This document shows positions 35,634-47,600 of a DNA stretch of 64,000 bases, in pieces. Location: assembly GCF_001425685.1 (NCBI RefSeq), contig NZ_LMCY01000011.1, forward strand, positions 162,862 through 226,861, written 5' to 3'. The DNA comes from Massilia sp. Root335 (GTDB taxonomy: Bacteria > Pseudomonadota > Gammaproteobacteria > Burkholderiales > Burkholderiaceae_D). Within the stretch, counting starts at the first letter, position 1; every line of letters starts with the position of its first letter. The translations under genes were made by a program, and so were the position numbers. The notes beneath the pieces are model-generated. The model was not told the origin of the DNA. It searched no databases and saw only the letters and a list, made by a program, of their open reading frames with translations.

Positions 35634-38600
35634 CTAGGCTAAGTTGGCACCCGTGATACGTTCCGGGCGGTGCGGTGAACGATGGTTGGCAGGCTGCGAC
35701 CTGAAGGCCCGTACGCAGAACTGTTTCAGCGCCACCAGGACCAGGCCTCTTTCGTTCGCGATCCTGATGTTGAATTTCCTGATGTCCGTGCTGCCCGCCG
35801 ACTGCGGCCCTGCCTCTTCCACGTGCACGTAACAGGTGCGCGCCAGGGGGTGCAGGATCTCGACGTCGTCGATCGCAAAGGGCAGGTACGGCACCGACGC
35901 TTCGCCGCCGCCCGCCAGGCCGGCCACGGTCTGCAGGGCGCCGTCGATGATCGCCGGATGGAGGGTGTAATCGTCGAAGCCCTCGCTCAAGTCGTCCGCG
36001 ACCGACAGGATCGACAGCGCGAACGACGCACCGGCATGCAGCGTCTGCATCGTGCGGAAGGCGGGTCCGTAGCCGATGCCCGCTTGCGCGAACCGCCGGT
36101 AATACTCGCTGCCGTCCACCGTGCGCGACGACGCGCGGATCAGTTCCGCGACCGGCAGATGGTCGTCGCGGCCGGATTCGCCGGCGCCGTCGTCGAACCG
36201 GAGCACGCCTTCGCAATGGACGACCTTCTCGCGGTCCGCATCGTACGAGGTGATGATGTACCCGGCATCGTCGTCCGCGGGCTGCAGCGACACCTGGACC
36301 GGCTGCTGCGCGTGGGTGAACACGAGCGGCTGCACGAAGACGACGCTCTGGATGCGGCGCACGTTCCTGCCTGCCGCCAGCGCGCCGGACGCGCAGGCCA
36401 TCTCGAGCAGTCCGGCGCCAGGGAAGACGCGCCGCCCGTTCACCTGGTGGTCGCGCGCATAGAACGCGTCGCCCGACAGCATCGACGTGAAGCTCACTTC
36501 CCGCAGGGTCGACGAATTGTGCGAGACCAGCGGATGCAATGCGGCAGGTTGTTGCGCGCCGGGCCGCGGGGCCTCGTTCACCCAATGCCGTTCTTGCGCA
36601 AACGGATAGGCAGGCAGCGGAATGCGCCGCGCCGCGCGGTGCGGGTCGAGCTCGTCCCAGGCGATCGTGCGGCCCTTCACCCAGGCCTGCGCGAGCGCTT
36701 CCAGGTCGCGCGCCTCGGCCGCGTTGTCGGGGCGCTTTGCGGCGCTGCGCGGATCGACGCTGCCGCGATGGATGCCGGCACACGCCTCGCCGGCCGTCCA
36801 GCGTTCCAGCGTGGCGGCCAGGCCGGCCAGGTCCTGCGCCACGAAGGCGAGGCGCTCGGACATGGGTTCGCGCGCCGTCTGCAGGGTGTACGCCACGTCC
36901 GCCAATCCGGTCGCGTGGTTCTTGCGCAGGTGGGCCAGCAGGCGCACCGCCAGTTCGCGCAGGCTTGCGCCGGTCCGCGCGGACAACACGATGAGCTGCG
37001 GACCGGCGGCAAGCGGCCGCGTCGCCGGCGCCTGCACGTATTCTTCGAGCAGCACGCACGCGTTCACGCCGCCGGCCCCGAACGAATTGACGAGGGCGCG
37101 GCGCGGATGCGCGGCCGCGGGCGTCCAGTCGGCCAGCCGCCGCTGCAGGTAGAACGGCGAGCGCTCGAACTCGATGTCCGGGTTCGCGACATCGGCGTGA
37201 ATGGTCGGCGCCAGCTGCCGGTGCTTCATCTGCAGCAGGACCTTGGTGACCGCGGCGACCCCCGCCGCGGATTCGGCATGCCCCACGTTGGCCTTGACCG
37301 AGCCGAGCGCGCAGAACTGGCGCCGGTCGGTCTCGCGGCCGAATGCCTGCGCGAGCGCGGCGACTTCGAGGCTGTCGCCCAGCTGCGTGCCGGTGCCGTG
37401 TCCTTCGACATAGCCGATCGACTCCGCCGCGACGCCGGCCGCGGCCAGCGTGCGGCCGATGAGGCCCGCTTGCGCGTTCGGATTGGGCGCCGAATACCCG
37501 TTCGAGCGGCCGCTGTGCTCGAACGCGCTGGCGCGGATCACCGCGTGGATCGTGTCGCCATCCTCGATCGCGCGGGCGAGCGGCTTGAGGATCAGCGTAC
37601 CGACGCCCTCGCCCGGCACGAATCCGTCGTCGCCGGCGCCATAGCTGCGGCACTTGCCTTCGCGCGCCAGCATGCGTTTGCGGCACAGGCCCTGGTATTT
37701 GGACGGATGCAGATACAGGTTCACGCCGCCGGCCACCGCGACCTGGCACTCGTTGCGCCGCAGGCTTTCGCACGCCAGGTGGATCGCCACCGACGACGAC
37801 GAACAGGCGGTGTCCACCGGCATGCTCGGTCCCTGGAAGTCGAAGAAGTACGACACGCGGTTCGCGATCGACCACGGCAGCGCGCTCGCCGCCGTCCCTT
37901 CGCTCGCCAGCAACTGGTACGAATTGGTCGTCACGCCGACGAACACGCCCACGCCGGCGCTGCGCGCTTTCGGGAACCGCCGCTTGAGGCTCTCGCGGGT
38001 GTAGCCGGCGTCTTCGAAGGCGGACCAGACCGACTGCAGGAACAGCCGTTCCTGCGGGTCCATCGCGGCCGCTTCCGCGCGTTCGACGTTGAAGAACGGC
38101 GCGTCGAACTTGTCGACGTCATCGAGGAAGGCGCCCCACTTGCAATAGATCTTGCCGTCCGCGGCCCGGGCGGGGTCGGCGTCGTAGAACCGCTGCGCAT
38201 CCCAGCGTTCGGCCGGCACGGGGCCGACCAGGTCGCGCCCCGCGCGCAGGTGGTCCCAGTAATCGTCCAGGTCGCGCGATTGCGGATAGTAGCCGTGCAC
38301 GCCGATGATCGCGACCGGTTCCGCGCCGTCCGCCGGGCGGATCGGCTGCGCCGCACCAGGTACGGCCGGCGCGTCCTCGGCGACGGCCGCGGGCACGGAC
38401 GCGGCGTCGCCGAACAGGTTCGCCAGCGCGTCCGCGTGCTCGCGCACGAAATACCGCGCCAGGTCGTCGATGCTCTCGTATTCGTAGAACAGCGTCTGCG
38501 GCAGCGCGCCGAACGCGCGCGCCAGCGCCTCGTTCAGGCGGCCCACCGCAATCGAGTCGATCCCGAACGCCTCGAAGCGCTCGCGTGCATCGATCCGGTC

Positions 38601-41600
38601 CGGAGCCAGCTTGATCTCGGCGCCGAGCAGGCCCTTGAGGTAGTCCTGCATCTGCGCCAGGCGCGGCACCGGATCGGCCGGCGCCCCACCGACGCGGACC
38701 GCTGCTGCCGCGACGGCGACGGGTGCCGCGCGTCGCGCCATGTAGGCGCCGACCTTGGACGGGACGCCATACAGCGCGATCGCCTGTGCCAGTCCGGAAC
38801 CCAGCAGGTCCTCGAGGCAGCGGATGCCCTCGCCCGTCGGCAGCGGATGCATGCCCATCCGGCTGGCGGAGAATGCGAGCGCCTCGGCCGGGACGGTCAT
38901 GCCGCCGTCTGCCCAGTACGGCCAGTCGATGGCGAGCGTCCTGCCGCTGCGCCGGCCCGCCAGCCTCAGGGCTTCCCGCTGCTCGGCGAACGCATCGAGG
39001 AAGCGATTGGCATAGGCGTAGTCGCATTGGCCCAGGTTCCCGAACGCGCCGGCGACCGACGAGAACAGCACGAACAGGTCGAGCGCCTCGGCGCGGGTCG
39101 CGCGCTCGAGGTTGAGCGTGCCGTGGACCTTCGGCGCCAGCACCGCGGCCAGGTCGTCCGGGGTCTTCTTGAGCAGGAAGGCGTCGCGCGTGGTCCCAGC
39201 GCCATGGAACACGCCATCGATGCGCCCGAACCGCGCCTTCGCCTGGCGTACGACCGACTCGACATCGTCCTGGCGCGCCACGTCCGCCTGCAGGTAGACG
39301 GCTTCGCCGCCCGTCGCCGCGAGGGTCGCGACACGCGCCGCGTTCGCGGCCGACAGCGCCGAACGGCCGACCAGCACCAGCCGGGCGCCGACATGGCGCG
39401 CAAGGTAGCCGGCGACGATCCAGCCCAGTCCTCCCAGGCCGCCCGTGACCAGGTACACGCCGCCCTGCCGGAGCGGCATGTCCGTCGCCCGGTTGGCTTC
39501 GTACGCAACGTATTCCCGCACGTGACGGACACCGGCACCGAGGTAACCGATTTCTCCGGCGGCCCAATCGTCTCCGCCCAGCTCCGCCATCGCGATGCGG
39601 ACCTGCTCCGCCGGCCCGGCCGCGTCGGAGCGCATGTCCACCACCTTCGCGTCGTAGCCGGGATGTTCGAGGCTCAGGCTCTTGTAGAAACCGGCGAGCG
39701 CGGCGCCGAACGGCATGCCGGCATCGTCGCCGCCGTCGAAGAACGACAGGAACCGCACCTTGCCGCCGGCCTTCCGGCCGATCAGCGCCTTGCACAGGTT
39801 CTGCAAGGCGCCGACCCCGAGCCGCAGCGCCTCGCCGGCATCGGGCGATGCATGACGATGCAGGACGGCGCGCGGGAGCTGGTCCCGGTCCTGGAGCGCG
39901 GCCAGCAGCTGGCCGAACTGCGCTTCGCTGCCCGGATCGAGCGTGAACACGCCCGGCGCGATTTCGGCGAACGCGTTGCCGGGGAGCGCCAGGGTGATGC
40001 CGCTGCCCTCGACCTGCCCTTTCAGCGCGGCGAAGAACGCGTCCGAGCCGTCGAGGACCAGCAGCGGCCCGGCCGGCGGCGTCGCGCCGGCAAGCGGCCG
40101 CGCCGTCCACTGCGGGCGGTAGTACAGCCGGCGCGGCGCCTCCGCGACGGCGGGCGCCACCGGGTGCGCGGCCGCGGCCTGGACCCAGTAGCGCTCCTTC
40201 GCGAACGGGTAGGCGGGCAGGCTCACCCTGCGCGGCGCGGCGCCGGCGTGCAGCGGCGCCCAGTCGATGGCGGCGCCCATGGTCCACAGCGTCGCGGCCT
40301 TCGCCAGGTCCCCGTTGGCCAGCAGGCCGCGCAGGAACGCCTGGCCGGCTTCGCCCTGGATCAGTTGGCCGGCGTCGTAGGCCCGGTCGTTCGCATTCGC
40401 ATGGAACACGTCGTCCGGCTCGCGCGACGCGCTCCAGCCCACCAGCTTGTCGTGCAGCTGCGCGACGCTGGACGCGATCAGCGCCAGGCGCGCCGGCATG
40501 TGGGTGCGGCCCACCTGCGACGTGTAGGCGATGTCGCCCAGCGGCAGCTCCGGGCGCTCCGCAAGGAAGGCGGCGACGCCGGCGGCATGGCGCGCCAGCC
40601 CGGCCGGATCGCGCGCGGACAGCAGGAACACGTGGGGCGTGCCGGCATCGGCGACCCGGCGCGCGGGCCGGGTATCGACATGTTCTTCCAGGATCAGATG
40701 CGCATTGGCGCCGCCCGCACCGAAGGAGCTCACCGCCGCGCGCCGCGGCTGCGTCCCGCTGCGCCGCCAGTCGGCGAGCGTGGTCTGGACGTGGAACGGC
40801 GAGTTCGCGAAATCGATGTTGGGATTGAGCGGCTCGGCATGCAGCGACGGCACGAGCTGGCCATGCTTGAACTGCAGCAGCGCCTTGGTCACCGCGGCGA
40901 TGCCGGCCGCCGCTTCGAGGTGGCCGATGTTCGACTTGACGGAACCGATCGGCAGGCGGCCGTTGCGGCCCGCGTGGGCGGCGAACGCCTGTTGCAGGCC
41001 GGCGATCTCGATCGGATCGCCCAGCGACGTGCCGGTGCCGTGCGTCTCCACGTAACCGAGGCTGTCCGGCTCGACGCCCGCCTTCTTCATGGCGTCCAGT
41101 ATCAGGTCGCCCTGGGCGTTCGGATTGGGCACGGTGTAGCCATTCGTCTTGCCGCCGTGGTTCAAGGCGCTCGCGCGGACGACGGCGTAGACCTGGTCGC
41201 CGTCGCGCAGCGCATCGTCGAGGGGCTTGAGCAGGACCGCGCCCACACCCTCTCCCGGCACGTAGCCGTCGCCGCCCGCGCCGAAGCTGCGGCAGCGGCC
41301 ATCGCTCGCGGCGAATTTTCCCTGGCTCAGGTTGAGATACTTCTGCGGGTGGATCGACAGGTTCACGCCGCCGGCCAGCGCCGCATCGATGTTCCCGCGC
41401 CGGATCTCTTCGCAGGCCAGGTGGATCGCCGTCAGCGAGGACGAGCACATGGTGTCGAGTGCGATGCTCGGGCCGCGCAGGTCGAAGAAGTACGACACCC
41501 GGTTGGCGATCGAGGCGTGGGACGACGTCGGGATCGCGCCCGACGCGGCATCCGCGCCGTACAGCTCATAGTGTCCCCACATGGCGCCGACGTACACGCC

Positions 41601-44600
41601 GACGCGCCGGCCCGCCAGGCTCTCGCGGCTGTAGCCCGCGTCCTCGATGGTCTGCCAGGCGGTCTGCAGGAACAGGCGCTCCTGCGGGTCGATGATCTCC
41701 GCTTCGCGCGGCGAGATGTTGAAGAACAGCGGGTCGAACTTGTCGACGTCGGCCAGGAAGCCGCCCCATTTGGCATAGCTCTTGCCGGCCTTGCTGCGGT
41801 CGGGATCGAAATACCGCGCATGGTCCCAGCGCTCGGGCGGCACCTCCGTGATGCAGTCGCGGCCGGCCTTCAGGTTGTCCCAGAACTCGGCCAGGTCCCC
41901 GGCCATCGGATAGCGGCCGCTCACGCCGACGATCGCCACGTCGCGTTCGCGCCGTGCGTCCGGCGCGGGGAACCGCCTGGCGCGGCGCGGGACGGCCAGC
42001 GCCGGCGGGGCCGCGACCGCGGCAGCGGGTTGGGCCGCGGCCGCGCCGGCGGGATCGAGCACCTGGCGCACGGTCTCCGGGAACGAATTGAGCAGATAGC
42101 CGGCGAGAGCGGCGATCGTCTGGTATTCGAAGAACAACGTCTTGGGCAGGGAACCGAAGGTCTGCTCCAGCACATTGGTCAGCTTCATCGCCACGACCGA
42201 ATCGATGCCGTAGTTTTCCAGCGGTGCGCGCGGGTTGATCTTTTGTGCGGGAACCTTCAGCACGTCCGCGAACTGCCTGCGCAGGTAGTCCGCGGTCCGT
42301 TCCGGCAGACGCGCGTCGCCGCCGGCCGCAGCCGGCACCGCGGCGACGGGCGCCGGCACGGCCGCGGCGGGCGTGCGCCGCACCGGGCCGGCGAGCACGC
42401 GCCGCAACCGCGGCAGGTCGCCTTCCAGCACCAGCGCCTGGCCGTGGCTTGAGGCGAGGCTGCGATAAAACGCGGCGATGCCGGTGCCGGTGCGCAGCGG
42501 CCGCGCACCGCTGGCCTGGAACAGCAGCTCGCGGCTCGCCGCATCGATCTGCATGCCGCCTTCCTGCCACAGCGGCCAGTTGATCGCCACGGTCCGGCCG
42601 CGCCTTTGCCCGCTGTCGGCCAGGCGGTTGCGATAGGCCGCGAAGTGGTCCATGAAGCCGTTGGCCGCGGCGTAATCGGCCTGTCCCACGTTGCCCAGGG
42701 CGCTGCTGACCGACGAGAACAGCACGAAGAAGTCGAGATCGACCTCGGCGGCCGCCCGGTCCAGGTGGACGGTGCCGGCCACCTTGGGCGCCAGCACGGC
42801 GCCGAGCTGCGCGTCGGACTTCTGCAGGATGAAGCTGTCCGCGGTCATGCCGGCGCTGTGCACGATGCCATCCAGCCGACCGTGCGCCGCGACGATGGCG
42901 CCGACCAGTTGCGCAACCTGCGCGGGGTCCTCCAGGTCGAGCTGCCGGTACGTGACCCGGCCCGCGCGTGCCGCGAGCGTATCGAGCTGCGCCTGCTTGT
43001 GCGCGTCCAGCGGGCCACGGCCGGTCAGGATGACCTTGGCCCGCGACGCCTGCTTCGCGATCTCGCCCGCGAACAACAGGCCCAGGCCACCCAGCCCTCC
43101 CGTGATCAGGTACACGCCCTGGTCCTTGAACGCCACGTCGGCGGCGCCCCCCTCGGACGGCACTTCGCGCCAGCGCAAGACCTGGCGCGCGCCCTGTTCA
43201 TACCTCACGAGCACGCCGTCCGACCGCCCGTCCTGCCGCAGTTGCGCCGCCAGCCCGGCAACCGGCGTATCCGGCGCCGCCATGATCAGTTGCCCGATGA
43301 AGCCCGGATTTTCGAGGCTCGCCGTCCTGAGCATGCCGGACAGGCCGGCCAGGATCTCGCCGCCGTCGCGGCCCGGCACGACGACCTGCAGCAGGACCGT
43401 GCCCTGCGCCACGCGTTGCAGATGCGTGCGCAGTTGGCCGAGGAGCGCCGACGCATGGTGCAGGTAACGCGCGGCCAGCGAGTCGTCGTCCGGCGCGTTC
43501 GACGCCACGCAGCGGGCCCCCGGCAACAGGCTTTCGAGCGCAGCGACGTCGACGCCCTGCAGGTCGCACAGGAGGACGTGATGCTCCGCCGGCGCATCGG
43601 CCGCGGCAACCGGCGCGGCGGGCTCCCATGCCGGGACGGCGAACAGGCGGCCGACGCCGTCGTCCACGGCGCCCGGCTGGCCGCCCAGGACGCGCGAGCA
43701 CAGGTCGCGCATCCGCACGCAGACGCGGCCCGCGCCGTCGCACAGGTCGATGTCGAGCTTGACCACGGCGTCGCCCGGCCCGCTGCCCTCGGCATACCGG
43801 ACCCACGCCAGCATCTCGCTCGTGCAGGAGGCCAGCACGTGCAGCGCGCCGAGCGCGAACGGCACGCGCGCCTGCCCGGCCGGCTCGTCCTGCCAGTCCA
43901 GCAGGCCGATCGCTGCCTGCAGCGCGCCGTCCATCAGGCTCGGATGGAGCAGGTAGTCCGATGCGCCGGCCTGCAGCGCCGCCGGCAGGCGCAGCTCGGC
44001 CAGCGCCTGGCCATCGCCCAGCAGGATCGACTCGATCGGGCGGTGCGCCGGGCCGTAATCGAGGCCCATGCGCGCATACGCCGCATAGACCTGCGCGGCG
44101 TCGAGCCGGCCGCGCCGCAGCGGCTGCCGGACCTGCGCGACGTCGATCTGCTGCGCGCCCGCCGGCGCGGCGATGGCCACCCGGCCCTGGCAGTACGCGA
44201 TACGCTCGCCCCCGGACTCGCCGCAGATCTCGAAATCGACCTGGCCGTCATCATCGGGCGACAGCGCGATCTCCGCCTGCGTGTGGCCGTCCACCACGAG
44301 CGGCCGCGCCCAGGCGACGTTGCGGATCTCCAGCGCCGGCGCCGGGTCCCCGGCGTGCAGCGCCTGTGCGACCGCGGCGCGCGCCATCTCGAGGAAGGCG
44401 ACGCCGGGCAGCACCTTTTGCCCCGCGGCGGCGCCGATGGTCACGCGATGGTCGGCCAGGAAGAACTCGAAACCGGTGAGCGTCGTCCGATAGCACTGCT
44501 GCGCGAAATCGGACGTGTTCCGGTGCAGGAGCGGATGCAGCACGGCGCCCCGTCCCGCATGCGTTTCCGCCGCCCGCTCGATCCAGCAGCGCTCGCGCGC

Positions 44601-47600
44601 GAACGGATACGCCGGCAGGCTCACGAAACCCGGCCGGCGCGCGCCGTACAGCCGGTTCCAGTCGAGCTCCAGGCCGCGGGTCCACAACTCGGCCAGCGGC
44701 GCAAGCTTGCGCGCCGCGATCCATTTTCCTATCGTGTCCCGCAGGTCGGCGTCGGCCTTGAACAGCGCCACCGCATCGAAGCCTGCCGCGGCCTGTCCGC
44801 GATAGCAGTTGTCGAGCGTCTCGTCGCCGTCCAGGCAGGCCTGCAGGTCGCGCTCCAGCTGGCCGACCGAGCCCACGATCAGGGCCAGGCGTTCTTCCAT
44901 CGCTTCGCGTCCGGTCTGCAACGTGCAGGCCACCGCATGCAGGTCCACCTTCGGCTCGCCGCGCCGCACGAACGCAAGCAGGTCCTGCATTTTTTGCGTC
45001 AGCTGCTCCGGGGTGCGCGCGGACAGCAGTACGGCCGCCGGTTCACCGTCCGCGTGCGGCGCGGGGTCGGCCGCGACGTATTCCTGCACCACGAGGTGGG
45101 CATTCGAGCCGCCGGCGCCGAACGACGAGATGCCGGCGATGCGCGGCAGCCGCTTGCCGTCGACCTGGGGCTGCTCCCACTCGCGCAATTCCTGGTTGAC
45201 GACGAACGGCGAGTCGTCGAAGTCGATATTGGGGTTGAGCGCGGACGAATGCAGCGACGGCACGATCTGGCGGTGCCGCATCTGCAGCAGCACCTTGGTC
45301 AGGCCGGCGATGCCCGCCGCCGATTCGGCGTGGCCGATATTCGATTTGGCGGAGCCGATCAGGCAGCATCCGTTCTCCGCGGCGCTGCGCCGGAAGACCT
45401 GCGCGAGCGCCGCGATCTCGATCGGGTCGCCCAGCTTCGTGCCGGTGCCGTGCGCTTCGATATAGCTGATGTGGCGCGGATCGACGCCGCATTCCTTGAA
45501 CGCGCGGGCGACGACGCTGGCCTGGGCCTGGGGATTGGGCACCGAATAGCCATTGGTCTTGCCGCCGTGGTTCAGGGCGCTGCCCTTGATCACGCCGTAG
45601 ATGTGGTTGCCGTCGCGCTCCGCGTCGGACAGCCTTTTCAGGATGACCGCGCCCACCCCTTCCGCCGGAATATAGCCGTCGCCGCCCACGCCGAAACTCT
45701 GGCAGCGGCCATCGCTCGCGATGAACTGGCCGGAACTCAGCAACAGGTATTTGTTCGGATGGATGGTCACGTTGACGCCGCCGGCGACCGCCGCGTCGGT
45801 GCGGCCCTGGCGCAAGTCCTGGCAGGCCAGGTGGATGGCCGTCAGCGAGGACGAGCACATGGTGTCCACGGCCATGCTCGGCCCATGCAGGTTCAGGAAG
45901 TACGACACGCGGTTGGCGATGCTCGCATAGCTGGACGGCGTCACCATGCGCTCGCCGAGCAGGCTGCTCTCGGCGCCGAACATCTGGTACTCGCCGTACA
46001 TCACGCCGACGTACACGCCGACCTGGCCGGCCTGGTCGTCCCCGTGCGGCATCTGCAGGCTGGCGCGCGTGCAGCCCGCATCCTCGAGCGCCATCCACGC
46101 GTGCTGCAGGAACAGGCGCTCCTGCGGGTCGATGCGCTCGGCGTCGACCGGTGGAATATTGAAGAACAGCGCGTCGAACTCGTCGACGCCGTCGATGAAG
46201 CCGCCCCACTTGCTGTAATGGCGGCCGCCGGCGGACCGGTCCTCGCTGAAGTGGTCGCGCCAGTTCCAGCGCTCCGGCGGAACCTCGACGATGCTGTCCT
46301 TCCCGTCGCGCAGGTTGCGCCAGAACTGATCGACGTCCGCCGCGCCCGGATAGCGTCCGCTCAGGCCGACGATGGCGATCGCGTCGAGGTCCGCGGCCGC
46401 GCCGCGCGCGACGGGACGGCGGGCGGCGGCGCGGGCGCGGGCCGGACCTGCGACCACCGGCTGCGACGGCGCGAGCGCGGGCGCCGGCGCGGCCGGCATC
46501 GCCGCAGCGTCGAACAGCGCTTCCAGCCGGCCGCGATGCTGCGCGACGAAGTAGCCGGCCAGTTCGGACAGCGTCTGGTATTCGAAGAACAGGGTCTTGG
46601 GCAGCGCACCGAAGATGGTCTCCAGCTCGCCCGTCAGGTCCATCGTCATGATCGAATTGATGCCGTACTTCTCGAACGGCGCGGCGGCGTCGATCCGGTT
46701 GGCGGGCAGTTTGAGCAGGGACGAGAGCCGCTTCTTCAGGAAGCTTTCGGTACGCGCCCGCAGGTCGGCGCCGCCCGCCTGGCCGCCATTGACCGTCGCG
46801 GGCTGCGGCGCGGAGGCCTCGGCCGCCGGCTCCGGGGCGAACAGCGCCGCGCGCACGAGGCGCAGGTCGCCCTCCACGACCTGCACCTGGTCGTGCGCCA
46901 GCGCCAGACTGTGGTCGAATGCGCGCAGGCCGGTACGGCTGCGCATCGGCACCAGGCCGGCGGCGCGCTTCAGTTGCGCCTGCGTCGCCGCGTCGGCGCC
47001 CATGCCGCCGTCTTCCCACAGCGGCCAGTTGACGGCGCGCGTGCGGCCCTGGCGCCGTCCCTGCCGCACCAGCGCGTTGCGGTATGCGGCAAAGCGGTCC
47101 ATGAAACCGTTGGCGGCGGCGTAGTCGGCCTGCCCGGCATTGCCCGTCACGGCCGCGCCGCCGGAGAACAGCATGAGGAAGTCGAGCGCGACGTCCTGCG
47201 TCGCCGCGTCCAGGTTGACGGTGCCGGCGACCTTGGGCGCGAGCACCTGTTCGAATTCCGCCGCCGTCTTCTTGAGGATGAAGCCGTCGCCGGTCATGCC
47301 CGCGGCATGGAGGATGCCGTCGAGGCGTCCATGCTGCGCGACGACGCCCGCGACGAGCGCGCGCACCTGGTCCGCGTCGCACAGGTCGAGCTGGCGGTAG
47401 TGCACCTGGCCCGTGTGCGCGGGCAGGTCTGCCGGCGCATACGCCGCGGCGCGGCCGGTCAGGACGACGGTGGCGCCGCGCGCCCGGTCGAGGATCGCGC
47501 GCGCAAACAGCCCGCCCAGCGCGCCCGTGCCGCCGGTGATGAGATACACGCCACCGTCCTTGAACGCGGGCGCGGGTTCTTCGGCGGGCATGTCCAGCTC

